NCBI RefSeq assembly: GCF_003369915.1 | Contig: NC_046674.1 | Location: 4,836,001-4,900,000, forward strand | Reading direction: 5' to 3' | Source: Drosophila miranda | Lineage: Eukaryota; Arthropoda; Insecta; Diptera; Drosophilidae | DNA length: 64,000 bases | Shown here: piece by piece, positions 45,601-51,437 of the stretch | How positions within the stretch are numbered: position 1 is the first letter of the stretch | Layout of the letters: every line of letters begins with the position of its first letter | The notes under the pieces: model-generated | Told to the model about the DNA's origin: nothing | What the model saw: only the letters and a program-made list of their open reading frames with translations | Databases searched by the model: none | Translations under genes and position numbers: made by a program

Positions 45601-48319
45601 AGCTAATCACCAGGCAAATAGATACCGGCAATCCCCCTCACCGGCCCGCCAACGGGGCAGCACCTCACAGCTGAGCGGCTACGCCAGGCACGGAAAGCGC
45701 TCCAACATTCTGCCACCGTATCGCACCCAGCAGGCGGCATTGCTCCACAAATCCGGAGCTGGTTCGGCCTCCATGCAGAACATGATGCCACTGGCGTATC
45801 TGCCGCCGCGACGCAGCTCCGCCGCTGGTCTGGGGCACAGCGCTGGCATGGGCAGTGGCTATCGGTCGCACAGCGTCGATGGGCTGCTGGACCAGGCCTC
45901 CGCCAGCCAGAGCAGTCTGGCCACGCCGGAGCAGAGGATAGCGGCAGCGGCGGCCATGGTGACGGCCGGCAGCACAGCGCTGACGAATGCCAGCTCCACG
46001 TGCACCCTACAGCCGGAGGACGAGGAGCCAGCGGACACGGATACGTGCGACCATGTGACGAGGCGAGAGAAGCGCCTGGCGCCGCCGCCGAATGTGCAAC
46101 AGCATCGCAAGTCGCGGAGCTTGGATCACATACTGTCGAAGCAGACGCTGGCTGAGCTGCTGCCTCCGAGCATCGAGCCCACGGACGAGACGCAGAGCAT
46201 GCAGAATCTGGCCATGCCACTGACGCCGCAGCCCCAGCGACGCGATCAGAGCTCCTCCTCGAAATCCCCAACGCCAGAGCGACCTATGCAACCGCATTAC
46301 AGTCGCCAGAGTCCCGAGGGCGTCAGCTCGACGGAGAGCGAGCGGGAGGATGGGCAGTCGCCTAAGTCGCAGGTGCAGCAGCCGCATGGAAACCAGCAGC
46401 GGGCGGCGGCGCATGTGCATCGCGGCGGGAGCCTGAACAGCAACAAGACGTCCAACTCGTCGCTGGGCTCTAACAACAGTGCCAGCAACAACAAGACCAT
46501 CTTCAATCGCACGATGAAGAAGGTTCGCTCGCTGATCAAAAAGTAAGCCAAACCGTAAGCCAAGCAAAGCCAAAACGTTGAGCAAAGCGAAGCTGTCTTG
46601 ACGCGTCACTCGCTACTTCCACTCATCTAGTTTAGTATTTCGCTCACTAAGTGCCTGTTACTCGCTACTCGTTGCATTTGTGCCATCTAAAACCGAATCT
46701 CATGCCTTCTTCATACTCATACTCACGTCTAATCCTACCCCTGGTCCCCACACAACTCTCTGTCTCTCCACTCGCTGTACTTCTCTGTCTCTCTCTCTCT
46801 CTGGTGTTGGTACTCTCGCTAGCAAATTATCGCTCGCCACTCGTTGTTTATACTCGTTAAGCTAAGCCATCCACTAAAACTCGCCTGCGTTGCCAAAAGC
46901 AAAACCGAACGTCCCTCCTCCCACCATCTTTCTCTCTCTCTCTCTCTCTCGCTCTAGAAAGTCTATTTGCCTTGTGATTAGTTGTTGATTTTTGGTAAAT
47001 TAACTAATTATCTTTTGTGACAAATGAGAAAGCGAATTTAAACTGCAATTGATAAACTAATTTATGAGAAAACAAACCACAAAACAACATTAACGACTGC
47101 ATAACCACGAAACCTAATTTATAAACCAACAAACAAAAAAAGAAGAAACAAAAATACAATAGAAACACACCCTGTATGTAATATTCTATTTATAGTTAAT
47201 ATATTTTTTAAAATATTTTTTTTATTTGTTCTTGTAACCGTCCGCAAAAAAAGTTTAAAAAAAAAGAAGAAAAAAATAATTTAAAACCAATTAAGTGGCT
47301 TGAAACGAACCTATTTAAGTGATATTTAAACGATAAACGAAACTGAAATTTATTTAAATGCAAAATTTACATAACAGAAACAAATGCTGTACAATACTTA
47401 ATTTTTAGCATATTTTAATTGATTTTTTTTGCAATATACATACATATATATTTAATATTTAAATAGTGCCTACAAATTGGCCTACTAAGTGCCTCGAAAC
47501 GATTTAATTTAAAACAAAACCAGAAAGAAAACGCAAGAGAAAAGAACAACCACTACAAATCAAAAAGAATAAAAAATGTGAATTAATAAAATGAAATGTG
47601 TATTATTTCCACCTGCCACCTGCCCCCTGTCCACCTGCTTTATCAGTCCATCTGACATCTTTCCATCTCTCATATGCATGTTCTCATTCCTCTTTTTGTT
47701 TCGTTTCGTTTTTTGTTTCGTTTTGTGTCTTGTTTTTGTGCTGCTAACGGAATTTCGATTAGCTTTTATTTGATTCTTTCTCCATTTGTATATTTTCTCT
47801 CTATTTCTTTCTTTTCTTCCACTCTCTTTCTCGCTATCTGGATTCTGTTTTGCAGACCATGAGAGCAAAATTGGCTACTGCTGCAATTCGTTGTAACTGT
47901 TGTTATCCCTGTGACTGTACTCCCGCCCGCCCACGCACACCACACACAAACACACAAAAATCAAACCACCCACAACTGCGAATCGACTTCGATCAGCACA
48001 CTCATCGAAACCCCCATCTCCTTAGGTGATGTGATCGACGGCCTCCCACCACCCCCCCAGCATCAGCTGTCTCGACAACAAGCCACATTCATATTGTTAT
48101 TTATTATGAAACAAATAAAACAGATCAAGAAACACCAATAACATTAGCTATAAATGTGTATATAAACCATGATAAGTCCATGTTAACTGTAAGCCTAATG
48201 CGACTCTCCTTACCCCCTTCAATGCACAAAACAGCAACGAACTGGACGACGAAGAGCTGTCGGGCATAATTCTGGCCAAGGCTACTTCCCCAAATGCTGG
48301 ACGCATGATATTCTGGTAG
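10018..48319 (+). CDS. Ect4: Ect4 (dSarm), whole coding span with alternative exons
   Basis: This is the fly orthologue of SARM1: ARM repeats, two SAM domains and a TIR domain whose NAD-cleaving activity drives injury-induced axon degeneration. Coding exons I can phase are 10018-10645, 10706-10830, 13097-13477, 17948-18076, 32868-33170, 37743-38098, 38160-38556, 41379-41948, 42368-44308, 44378-44557, 44644-44813 or -44835, 44953-45176 or -45289, 45603-46542 or -46546, and 48235-48319. Each of the four first exons ends in phase 0 and can join a phase-0 acceptor. Starting at 17948, the alternative ends give about 1165, 1270, 1547 or 1574 residues. Starting at 41379 with the 45289 stop gives about 1065. 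Low-complexity Ser/Asn/Gly regions surround the conserved core. A complete minus-strand gene lies inside the 18077-32867 intron. Exon structure is inferred from splice sites and phase, not from transcripts. Confidence 0.9.
10706..10830 (+). CDS. Ect4: Ect4 alternative N-terminal exon A2
   Basis: A 125-nt exon preceded by a TTTTAG acceptor and followed by a GTGAGT donor. It begins by completing a Glu codon and continues [17 protein letters not shown]. It ends after GSYGN-like codons in phase 0. The intron before it is 60 nt, a multiple of three, and has no in-frame stop, so unspliced RNA would stay in frame. Confidence 0.65.
10831..13096. other. Ect4 intron with microsatellites and leader of next exon
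   Basis: No gene seen. It holds six CGACT units at 11476-11505, GA runs near 11570-11593 and 12476-12494, and AT-rich sequence around 11950-12150. The last 100 nt include two TCAGTG initiator-like sequences just upstream of the next start codon, and one of them also reads as a splice acceptor. Confidence 0.6.
11476..11505. repeat. (CGACT)6 repeat
   Basis: Six exact tandem copies of CGACT. Related but shorter tracts occur near 4490 and 36998. Confidence 0.9.
13097..13477 (+). CDS. Ect4: Ect4 alternative first coding exon B, N-myristoylation signal
   Basis: 127 codons from the ATG of [12 protein letters not shown] to a GTAAGT donor, ending in phase 0. The start MGNRLS fits the N-myristoylation consensus (Gly2, Ser6), and a Cys follows at position 10, a common palmitoylation partner. 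The rest is Lys/Ser/Gly-rich with several basic RRxS sites. The frame is open 20 codons further upstream without a stop, but a splice acceptor and initiator-like sequences lie there, so I choose the ATG at 13097. Phase 0 at the end allows splicing to the common exon at 32868. Confidence 0.65.
14069..14132. repeat. 32-bp tandem duplication
   Basis: Two adjacent copies of a 32-bp unit that begins TTCAAATACTTCC and ends GTCTATCA. The copies are identical. This looks like a recent local duplication. Confidence 0.9.
15913..15946 (+). promoter_or_regulatory. Ect4: Inr + DPE core promoter
   Basis: TCAGTC at 15913 matches the fly initiator consensus. With its A at 15915 as +1, AGTCC falls at +28 to +32, a full match to the DPE consensus (RGWYV). 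A long CT/GA tract (GAGA-factor-like) lies 45-75 nt upstream. The DNA after it is A-rich leader-like sequence. This is the likely start for the isoform with the coding exon at 17948. Confidence 0.55.
17948..18076 (+). CDS. Ect4: Ect4 alternative first coding exon C
   Basis: 43 codons, [20 protein letters not shown] and onward, Ser/Ala-rich with an Arg-containing end ([12 protein letters not shown]). It ends in phase 0 at a GTAATT donor. No polypyrimidine tract precedes it, so it looks like a first exon, not an internal one. The basic, Ser/Ala-rich character could be an organelle targeting sequence, but this is only a composition argument. It joins the common exon at 32868 in frame. Confidence 0.65.
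20736..20769. repeat. AAGGG pentanucleotide repeat
   Basis: Six full AAGGG units and a partial seventh, followed by one variant unit. Confidence 0.9.
22431..22455. repeat. (GATA)6 microsatellite
   Basis: Six tandem GATA units. Confidence 0.9.
24371..24414. repeat. GGATC/GGCTC interspersed pentamer repeat
   Basis: Repeating ATCGG with ATCGGCTCGG variants over 44 bp. Confidence 0.85.
24597..24628. repeat. (AG)16 microsatellite
   Basis: Uninterrupted AG run. Confidence 0.9.
24798..24813. repeat. poly-C homopolymer (16 C)
   Basis: Sixteen C in a row, followed by further C-rich sequence. Confidence 0.9.
27760..27780. repeat. (CA)10 in the 3' UTR of the KIAA0319-like gene
   Basis: CA dinucleotides just downstream (minus sense) of the stop codon at 27882. 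The surrounding TATA/GTAT-rich sequence is 3' UTR-like. Confidence 0.85.
27882..31628 (-). CDS. CG7565: KIAA0319-like membrane protein (MANEC + PKD repeats)
   Basis: Eight exons, in transcript order 31628-30987, 30924-29593, 29530-29399, 29337-29229, 29169-28979, 28910-28394, 28330-28163 and 28096-27882, with every phase agreeing. They encode 1101 residues, close to human KIAA0319 (about 1070). Order of parts: signal peptide ([20 protein letters not shown]), a poly-Ala stretch, an eight-Cys MANEC-type domain (about 50-200), a Cys-rich segment, polyQ, then four or five PKD-type Ig-like repeats with WxW/YTFxLxVTD signatures and many N-glycosylation sites. A Cys-rich EGF-like knot, one membrane segment ([17 protein letters not shown]) and a short basic, Ser/Gly/His-rich tail follow. 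The human family acts in neuronal migration, axon growth and membrane trafficking. The whole gene is nested, opposite strand, in an Ect4 intron. Family call is firm; the D. melanogaster symbol is from memory. Confidence 0.88.
31629..32867. other. upstream region of the nested gene and Ect4 intron end
   Basis: The first few hundred bases are the probable 5' leader and promoter of the minus-strand KIAA0319-like gene, with TGTTC and CGAAT repeats near 31965-31985 and 32095-32115. A GGGTC repeat lies near 32250-32282. Between 32540 and 32830 a diverged direct repeat leads up to the Ect4 acceptor at 32867. Confidence 0.5.
32545..32830. repeat. diverged direct duplication before an Ect4 acceptor
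   Basis: Two blocks share the order: CACATTTTTC..ATTT..TTACCGAG, then CCCATTGCCTTA..AGGC, then AACTATTTC.CACT.ATAATA. The copies begin near 32549 and 32731. Spacing between sub-blocks differs by indels. Confidence 0.75.
32868..33170 (+). CDS. Ect4: Ect4 common N-terminal exon
   Basis: 101 codons, phase 0 at both ends, preceded by a strong TTTC-rich acceptor (CTTACAG) and followed by GTAAGA. It begins exactly with [20 protein letters not shown]. Transcripts with a non-coding first exon could therefore start translation here, while coding first exons at 10018, 13097 or 17948 read straight through. The content is Ser/Asn/Gly low complexity with a (GSGS)-type stretch. No folded domain is visible. 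Confidence 0.8.
33171..37742. other. Ect4 intron
   Basis: No gene supported. It holds a CA tract (34154-34177), a CAT/CAC repeat near 34351-34380 coding for His in one frame, A-rich sequence near 36079-36098 and a GT tract near 36301-36328. A GC/CT-rich, leader-like patch near 35575-35830 could be another alternative first exon, but no coding frame supports that. Confidence 0.55.
34154..34177. repeat. (CA)12 microsatellite
   Basis: Uninterrupted CA dinucleotide run. Confidence 0.9.
37743..38098 (+). CDS. Ect4: Ect4 common exon 2
   Basis: Acceptor TTTTTTCGGCAG, then [17 protein letters not shown] in phase 0. A Ser run and a predicted helical stretch follow ([26 protein letters not shown]). 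It ends IEQLQKK in phase 2 at a GTGGGT donor. Reading on would add out-of-frame residues and a stop after about 27 codons, whereas splicing over the 61-nt intron restores [14 protein letters not shown]. Confidence 0.82.
38160..38556 (+). CDS. Ect4: Ect4 common exon 3
   Basis: Acceptor CTTTTGCAG. The exon enters in phase 2 and codes [19 protein letters not shown] followed by acidic, Ser-rich and then Lys/Glu-rich sequence. It leaves in phase 0 at GTGAGT after ENAAVIK. The following coding exon is 42368 (EALSLRTGD), also phase 0. Confidence 0.82.
38557..41378. other. Ect4 intron with a probable downstream promoter
   Basis: No gene apart from leader sequence. A CAAGTC-type hexamer repeat lies at 38893-38945. 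Copies of a GTATAACAG/CTGTTATAC motif lie at about 39476-39610. DNA from about 40200 on has the A-rich, CAG/GAG-rich look of a fly 5' leader for the start codon at 41379. CCATCG repeats lie near 40870-40910. Confidence 0.5.
38893..38945. repeat. AGTCCA/AGTCCC hexamer repeat
   Basis: About eight tandem hexamers of AGTCC followed by A or C. Confidence 0.85.
41379..41948 (+). CDS. Ect4: Ect4 alternative first coding exon D
   Basis: 190 codons from [20 protein letters not shown] to a donor at 41949 (AAG, then GTATAA), ending in phase 0. It joins exon 42368 in frame and gives a shorter Ect4 lacking the long N-terminal exons. The content is Pro/Ser-rich with a run of about 14 Ser, then an Asn/His/Thr-rich tail. 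SPSP and PLSPPP sites could be proline-directed kinase sites. The frame closes one codon past the donor, which supports splicing there. Confidence 0.75.
41949..42367 (+). other. Ect4 intron with repeated GTATAACAG/CTGTTATAC motif
   Basis: A 419-nt intron. I count roughly eight copies, in both orientations, of a motif close to AACTGTTATAC, including a palindromic pair near 42020 and a double copy near 42330-42352. It ends in a weak acceptor (CCATTTAG). Confidence 0.7.
42368..44308 (+). CDS. Ect4: Ect4 core exon: ARM repeats, SAM1, SAM2, TIR start
   Basis: 647 codons, phase 0 at both ends. After about 140 Ser/Gln-rich residues comes the ARM domain ([17 protein letters not shown] to [12 protein letters not shown], about exon residues 155-470). 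In SARM1 this domain holds the octamer inactive and binds NAD or NMN at an allosteric site. The Trp of RRAWAVP matches the site Trp in human SARM1, while the nearby human Arg110 position appears as His here (my alignment by eye). SAM1 ([22 protein letters not shown]) and SAM2 ([19 protein letters not shown]) mediate octamer assembly. The TIR domain begins at [19 protein letters not shown] and continues in the next exons. Confidence 0.95.
44378..44557 (+). CDS. Ect4: Ect4 TIR exon with catalytic Glu
   Basis: 60 codons, phase 0 to 0, reading [20 protein letters not shown] and onward. The Glu in RLEAGKF aligns with the catalytic Glu642 of human SARM1, so NADase activity should be intact. It ends CKDWVHR at a GTAAGT donor. 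The preceding intron is 69 nt. Confidence 0.95.
44644..44835 (+). CDS. Ect4: Ect4 TIR end; short C-terminus if unspliced
   Basis: Acceptor CGTATAG, then [20 protein letters not shown] to the end of the TIR domain. Two outcomes are possible. Reading through gives [10 protein letters not shown] and a stop at 44833-44835, a short C-terminus. Splicing at 44814 (GTATAT, phase 2) to the acceptor before 44953 gives [14 protein letters not shown] and a long tail. Human SARM1 ends its TIR with a similar FLQG, so the spliced form looks ancestral. Confidence 0.9.
   Translation, partial: EIVAALNSNCNIIPIMDQHFDWPEVEKLPEDMRSVAHFNGVSWIHDYQDACIDKLERYIKRRI
44953..45289 (+). CDS. Ect4: Ect4 C-terminal tail exon (Gly/Ser/Asn-rich)
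   Basis: Enters in phase 2 after a GCGGCAG acceptor and reads [20 protein letters not shown], then poly-Gly/Ser and poly-Asn/Ala, with a stop at 45287-45289 after NRSQSPA. A weaker donor (GTGGGC, cut after 45176, phase 1) can instead join exon 45603, which is also phase 1, for a much longer tail. Confidence 0.85.
45603..46546 (+). CDS. Ect4: Ect4 long C-terminal tail exon
   Basis: Preceded by an AACTCGCAG acceptor and entered in phase 1 (Ala completed from the 45176 donor, giving [16 protein letters not shown]). It has 314 full codons of Ser/Gln/Arg-rich, mostly disordered sequence with basic serine motifs ([15 protein letters not shown]), and ends [10 protein letters not shown] with TAA at 46544-46546. 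Codon use is strongly fly-like coding. The TAA overlaps a consensus donor (AA, then GTAAGC at 46543), so splicing removes the stop and continues in exon 48235. The acceptor is not preceded by a strong pyrimidine tract. Assignment to Ect4 rests on phase and position. Confidence 0.78.
46547..48234 (+). other. Ect4 3' UTR / alternative last intron
   Basis: AT-rich 3' UTR with poly(A) signals AATAAA at 47568-47573 and 47585-47590, after CT-rich stretches near 46780-46950. A strong pyrimidine tract and acceptor (TTTTGCAG) end at 47855, so an additional alternative last exon may begin at 47856. Otherwise this is the intron before exon 48235. Confidence 0.65.
48235..48319 (+). CDS. Ect4: Ect4 alternative last coding exon
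   Basis: Joined to 46542 in phase 2, it converts the end LIKK-stop into LIKN followed by [20 protein letters not shown] and AGRMIFW, then TAG. A pyrimidine-rich tract and ACAG acceptor precede it. A poly(A) signal AATAAA lies at 48408-48413. The reading is only 28 codons but phase, splice sites, stop and poly(A) signal all agree. Confidence 0.65.
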
Positions 48320-48656
48320 CACTCCACATACACTCCACTCCCACTCCAGAGCAATTACTCAACGAATTTTACCACGACGAAACTGTATATAAAACGAATC
48401 AAAGAATAATAAAAAATATTCTAACGAAACAACATTTGAAACTTCCAGCAGGCTTGGCAACTCTACTGAGCTGTGTTTCAGTGCTGTAAGCCGTACACCT
48501 AAACCGTAAAAGTAGGCCTGTTTTTGTCCATTATTTTGCTACGTTGGTTTCATTTTCTTTTCGTCATTTCGTCTCACAAACTTATCTAGACACATCGTTT
48601 TTTGAACAGAACAAAAAAATTCCGTAAACCGAACTGAAATAAGTTTCAAAATTACA
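48320..48656. other. Ect4 3' end and fan promoter region
   Basis: Contains the last Ect4 poly(A) signal (48408) and then about 230 nt to the fan start codon. No TATA box or other core motif stands out. Confidence 0.5.
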
Positions 48657-49379
48657 ATGGCAAAAAATATAGCAGATATAATAGCCCACGAGCCAGCTGA
48701 TGCCTTTATTTTCAAGGGGCCGTTCGACAAGACCTTCAAGCGCACTCTGGTTATTCGCAGTCTGACCGATAAGGATGTCGCGTTCAAGATGAAGACAACC
48801 TCGCCAGAATTGTTCTGTGTTCGCCCGAACGTTGGGATACTTTCTGCCAAATCGTCGGTCAACATAAAAATTTACATGCAGCCGACGACGTTGTCTCTGA
48901 CCCCGAACCTGTTTGAGAAGCGTCACAAATTCCTTATTTTGGCTAGCGAAGTTACAGATCACGTGGCTGATGTGCACCAGTTCTTCAGGGGTCTGGACCC
49001 GACTAACGTGTGGGAAGGCAGGGTCCGTTGCGAGTTGACTAACAATTTGGACGCGTCCATCCGCCACACTGCTGGTGGAGAGACAACTGAAGTGTCCGAG
49101 CGTGTGTACGACGCCCTGGCTGCCATCAAGCTGGAGCTGCAGGACAATGATATCTTACAGAAGAGAGTTGCTAGTCTTGAGAAGGTGCGTCAGGACTTGA
49201 CACAGGAAATCAAGGAATTACGTGACCCTACTCAGAAGGGGAAAAAGGTCAGCAAACTGCTTCGCCGGCGTTCTCCTAACAGGTACATGTTTTTGGCCGG
49301 ACTTCTCATCGTCGGTGCCATCATATTCTTTGGTACTTACGGCAATGCAATGCTAAAACTTTTTGAGCAAGCTTTCTGA
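48657..49379 (+). CDS. fan: farinelli, VAP-family MSP-domain ER membrane protein
   Basis: A single-exon frame of 240 residues. Residues about 10-128 form an MSP domain (FKGPFDKTFKRTLVIRSLTD, CVRPNVGILSAKSS, KRHKFLILASEV), the fold that binds FFAT motifs of lipid-transfer partners. Residues 160-200 form a coiled coil (LELQDNDILQKRVASLEKV). A C-terminal tail anchor (YMFLAGLLIVGAIIFFGTYG) puts it in the ER facing the cytosol. The length and order match VAP proteins. The position next to Ect4 and the divergence from canonical Vap33 point to fan, a VAP paralogue needed in fly spermatogenesis. An ATTAAA signal at 49400 marks the 3' end. The start ATG follows an A-rich context (ACAATGGC). Confidence 0.88.
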   Translation: MAKNIADIIAHEPADAFIFKGPFDKTFKRTLVIRSLTDKDVAFKMKTTSPELFCVRPNVGILSAKSSVNIKIYMQPTTLSLTPNLFEKRHKFLILASEVTDHVADVHQFFRGLDPTNVWEGRVRCELTNNLDASIRHTAGGETTEVSERVYDALAAIKLELQDNDILQKRVASLEKVRQDLTQEIKELRDPTQKGKKVSKLLRRRSPNRYMFLAGLLIVGAIIFFGTYGNAMLKLFEQAF

Positions 49380-49589
49380 AGAACTGTTCTGTAAAAGAAA
49401 TTAAAAATGTGTTTTTTTTAAATGAGTTTATTTTCGTTTTTTTGTATACTTTTGCCATATAAAACTCGTGGAATTCCCATACATACATAAACTAAAATTT
49501 TGCGAAAATCCCCACAATCTCTCATGCAACAACAACATTTAAATGGTGCTTTAAGTGGCGGCCTAACAGCCGAATTTTTCCAAATTTTC

Positions 49590-49597
49590 TATCGATA
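49590..49597. promoter_or_regulatory. DRE element TATCGATA
   Basis: Perfect DREF site about 200 nt past the fan stop. It may be part of a promoter for the decayed gene at 50.1 kb or for the more distant HPS3-like gene. Confidence 0.4.
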
Positions 49598-49834
49598 AGT
49601 CGTGACTCTGTCGTAATTAATGCTGCCAGACACATACATACATATATACAAAAAATTGTGTCGGTTAGATTTTCTTTTTTTGAAAAAATACACTGACCGA
49701 CTGATTTTTCAATGAAAATTTTTCAATAATGAATGATAGGCACCTTTTGTATTTAAAATTAAAACAAAATTGTCACATATATCAAAATGATCAATAGCAA
49801 ATCCAAGCTGACGCATACATATGTTGATATATGT

Positions 49835-49889
49835 ACACCAGAAAGAGCAGCAGCGTTCGAGTTTCTAGCGTTGCTGCTCTTTCTGGTGT
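49835..49889. other. 21-bp perfect-stem hairpin
   Basis: Positions 49835-49855 and 49869-49889 are reverse complements, with one position that would be a G-U pair in RNA. A 13-nt loop lies between. A near copy of the right arm recurs at about 49919-49941. Confidence 0.8.
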
Positions 49890-50096
49890 TGTTTCTATTG
49901 ATTAGAAATTACAGCTGTGCTGCTCTTTCTTGTGTTGTTGATTTACGTTATGTTATATTATTATTACATAAATAAATGTATGTACATAACAAGCATTCAT
50001 AGAGCTGCCTGCGTCTGTTATTCTCTCATGTGCGTTGTCTCCCCTATTGGGCTGTCCGTTATTCTTTTCGTTTATACACGGTCCTCGAGGTATTTA

Positions 50097-51241
50097 GGAC
50101 ACGGCGGTAGCGGAAAGCCAGAGCCGAAGACCCTGGAGACCCTGTTGAAAATCAACTGAAAACCGATGATCCCAGCTTTCAATAGAGATTACGAATTGTT
50201 TTTTCCTTCTGAGTGCATATTTCATGATCTATTTCTCCGGATAAGCGGATCGAGCTCTTTACCTTCACTTTTCCGTGCCTTGCGCCGCTCTGGTGATTTT
50301 CCCCTCTCTGCCCACAAACTGTGTGCCGCGATAACCTTCTCATACCCCGTCAGGTAAAGTTATTAAGCTATTATTTAATCATTTACTTTATTTAACTCCT
50401 CCTTTCTTTTTAGCAGGACGTGCTCTTGCGTGCCCGTGGACACCGATATGCCCACCATCTTTTACCAGGGGCTTCACCCTTCTGGTCTTCCGGTTCATAT
50501 GAGCGAGTATACGGCTGTCCACTCCAGCCGCCTGACCGGTTGAAATCTCAAACTCCTCGCAGGCTCCTGCGCAGGGGGCCACGACGCCGAGAGCCCCTCA
50601 GGACCTGCTTCCTGTCGCGAGCTGCGACCTGTGGCCTGTGCGACCTTTGGGTCCGGACACTACCACGCTGTTTTCTCCTCCGCCGTAGCTCCTCTTCTTT
50701 TTGGGAGGCCCAAAGGATGTGCACCTAGCTGGACTGTGGCAGCCATTGGCTGTCCTGCTGTGTCGCTGAGTCGACAATGTGGCGTCCTGTCCACTGCAGC
50801 AGGGACCAGTGATCGACGCCGAAATGTTTGGTTCACGCCCACGGGAAATAATATCAGCAACCCCTTTTTCATTTGCCGCTGAATCAAACGCTGGGATTTA
50901 GCATCGAGACGCGTGAGTGAATAAGTATATAATTATGGATCTATTTTAAAATATATCTTCCTTCACAGAGGACTTATGTACCCAACGCTTTGCCACAAGC
51001 CTGATACGACTATCCGATTGCGCCCCACCAGACGGAGACCTATCCAAGCATTACCGAGGCGTATTCGAGACAGACTGAGTCCTATTCCAGACAGAGAGAA
51101 TCTTATCCCAGCAAGACAGAAGCACACCCCTTGCAAGATCCGAAGCAATCCATCGTCATCCTTCGACCTGGCCATCGAAAACAAGGACTTAGACTATGGC
51201 AACCAAGGGAGGAGCTATGCGGGCTACTAGACTCTAGATAG
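50097..51241 (+). pseudogene. decayed three-exon gene, four in-frame TGA codons
   Basis: Three segments with matching phases and normal splice sites form one frame: 50097-50353 (donor GTAAAG), 50414-50912 (acceptor TTTTTAG, donor GTGAGT) and 50969-51241 (acceptor CTTCACAG). Introns are 60 and 56 nt. The frame is interrupted only by TGA codons, at 50157, 50541, 50880 and 51002, before a TAG at 51239-51241. The last segment has a repeat of the type TETYPS-ITEAYS-RQTESYS-RQRESYPS. A different frame in that exon ends YGNQGRSYAGY and stays open for 84 codons. AATAAA at 51347 marks a possible 3' end. I do not recognise the parent. The 5' limit is uncertain. It may be a dead copy of a host gene or a non-coding transcript. 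Confidence 0.5.
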
Positions 51242-51437
51242 ATCTTGTTGTTGTTAAGATTAAGGATATGGAATTCCATTCATTTAGATAGTAGATACAA
51301 ATTGTTTCCGCTTGTTCATTTATTTATACTAAGCTAAGTTTTGATGAATAAAACTATTGAAAAAAAAATCATCCTTGCGAAGAATCAGGATATATGACTG
51401 GGTGGGATTGTTTGGGGCCTTCCCAAAGGATCTATAT
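50663..51437 (+). repeat. left arm of a long inverted repeat
   Basis: Reverse complement of 53052-53883. The inner part (about 50883-51437) is nearly identical to the right arm: by eye I find one substitution (near 50940) and a one-base difference in an A run. The outer part (50663-50882) is diverged, with indels. It contains the second intron and third exon of the decayed gene. Confidence 0.93.

Larger units (their letters stand above)
49380..50096. other. intergenic DNA before the inverted-repeat locus
   Basis: Holds a DRE, a 21-bp stem hairpin and AT-rich sequence with CATA repeats. No gene is supported. A frame opening near 49917 runs into the decayed gene of the next feature. Confidence 0.6.

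Noticed and set aside
45052..46609. Several minus-strand frames opposite the Ect4 tail exons
   Set aside because: Antisense shadows of the Gly/Ser- and Gln-rich coding exons.
50388..50582. Minus-strand 64-codon frame with a basic, ribosomal-protein-like end
   Set aside because: It runs across the plus-strand intron and exon of the decayed gene, and I could not match it to a known ribosomal protein.
50097..51241. Selenoprotein with several UGA codons
   Set aside because: I saw no convincing SECIS-type structure in the 3' region, the residues around the TGAs are not typical, and decay is simpler.
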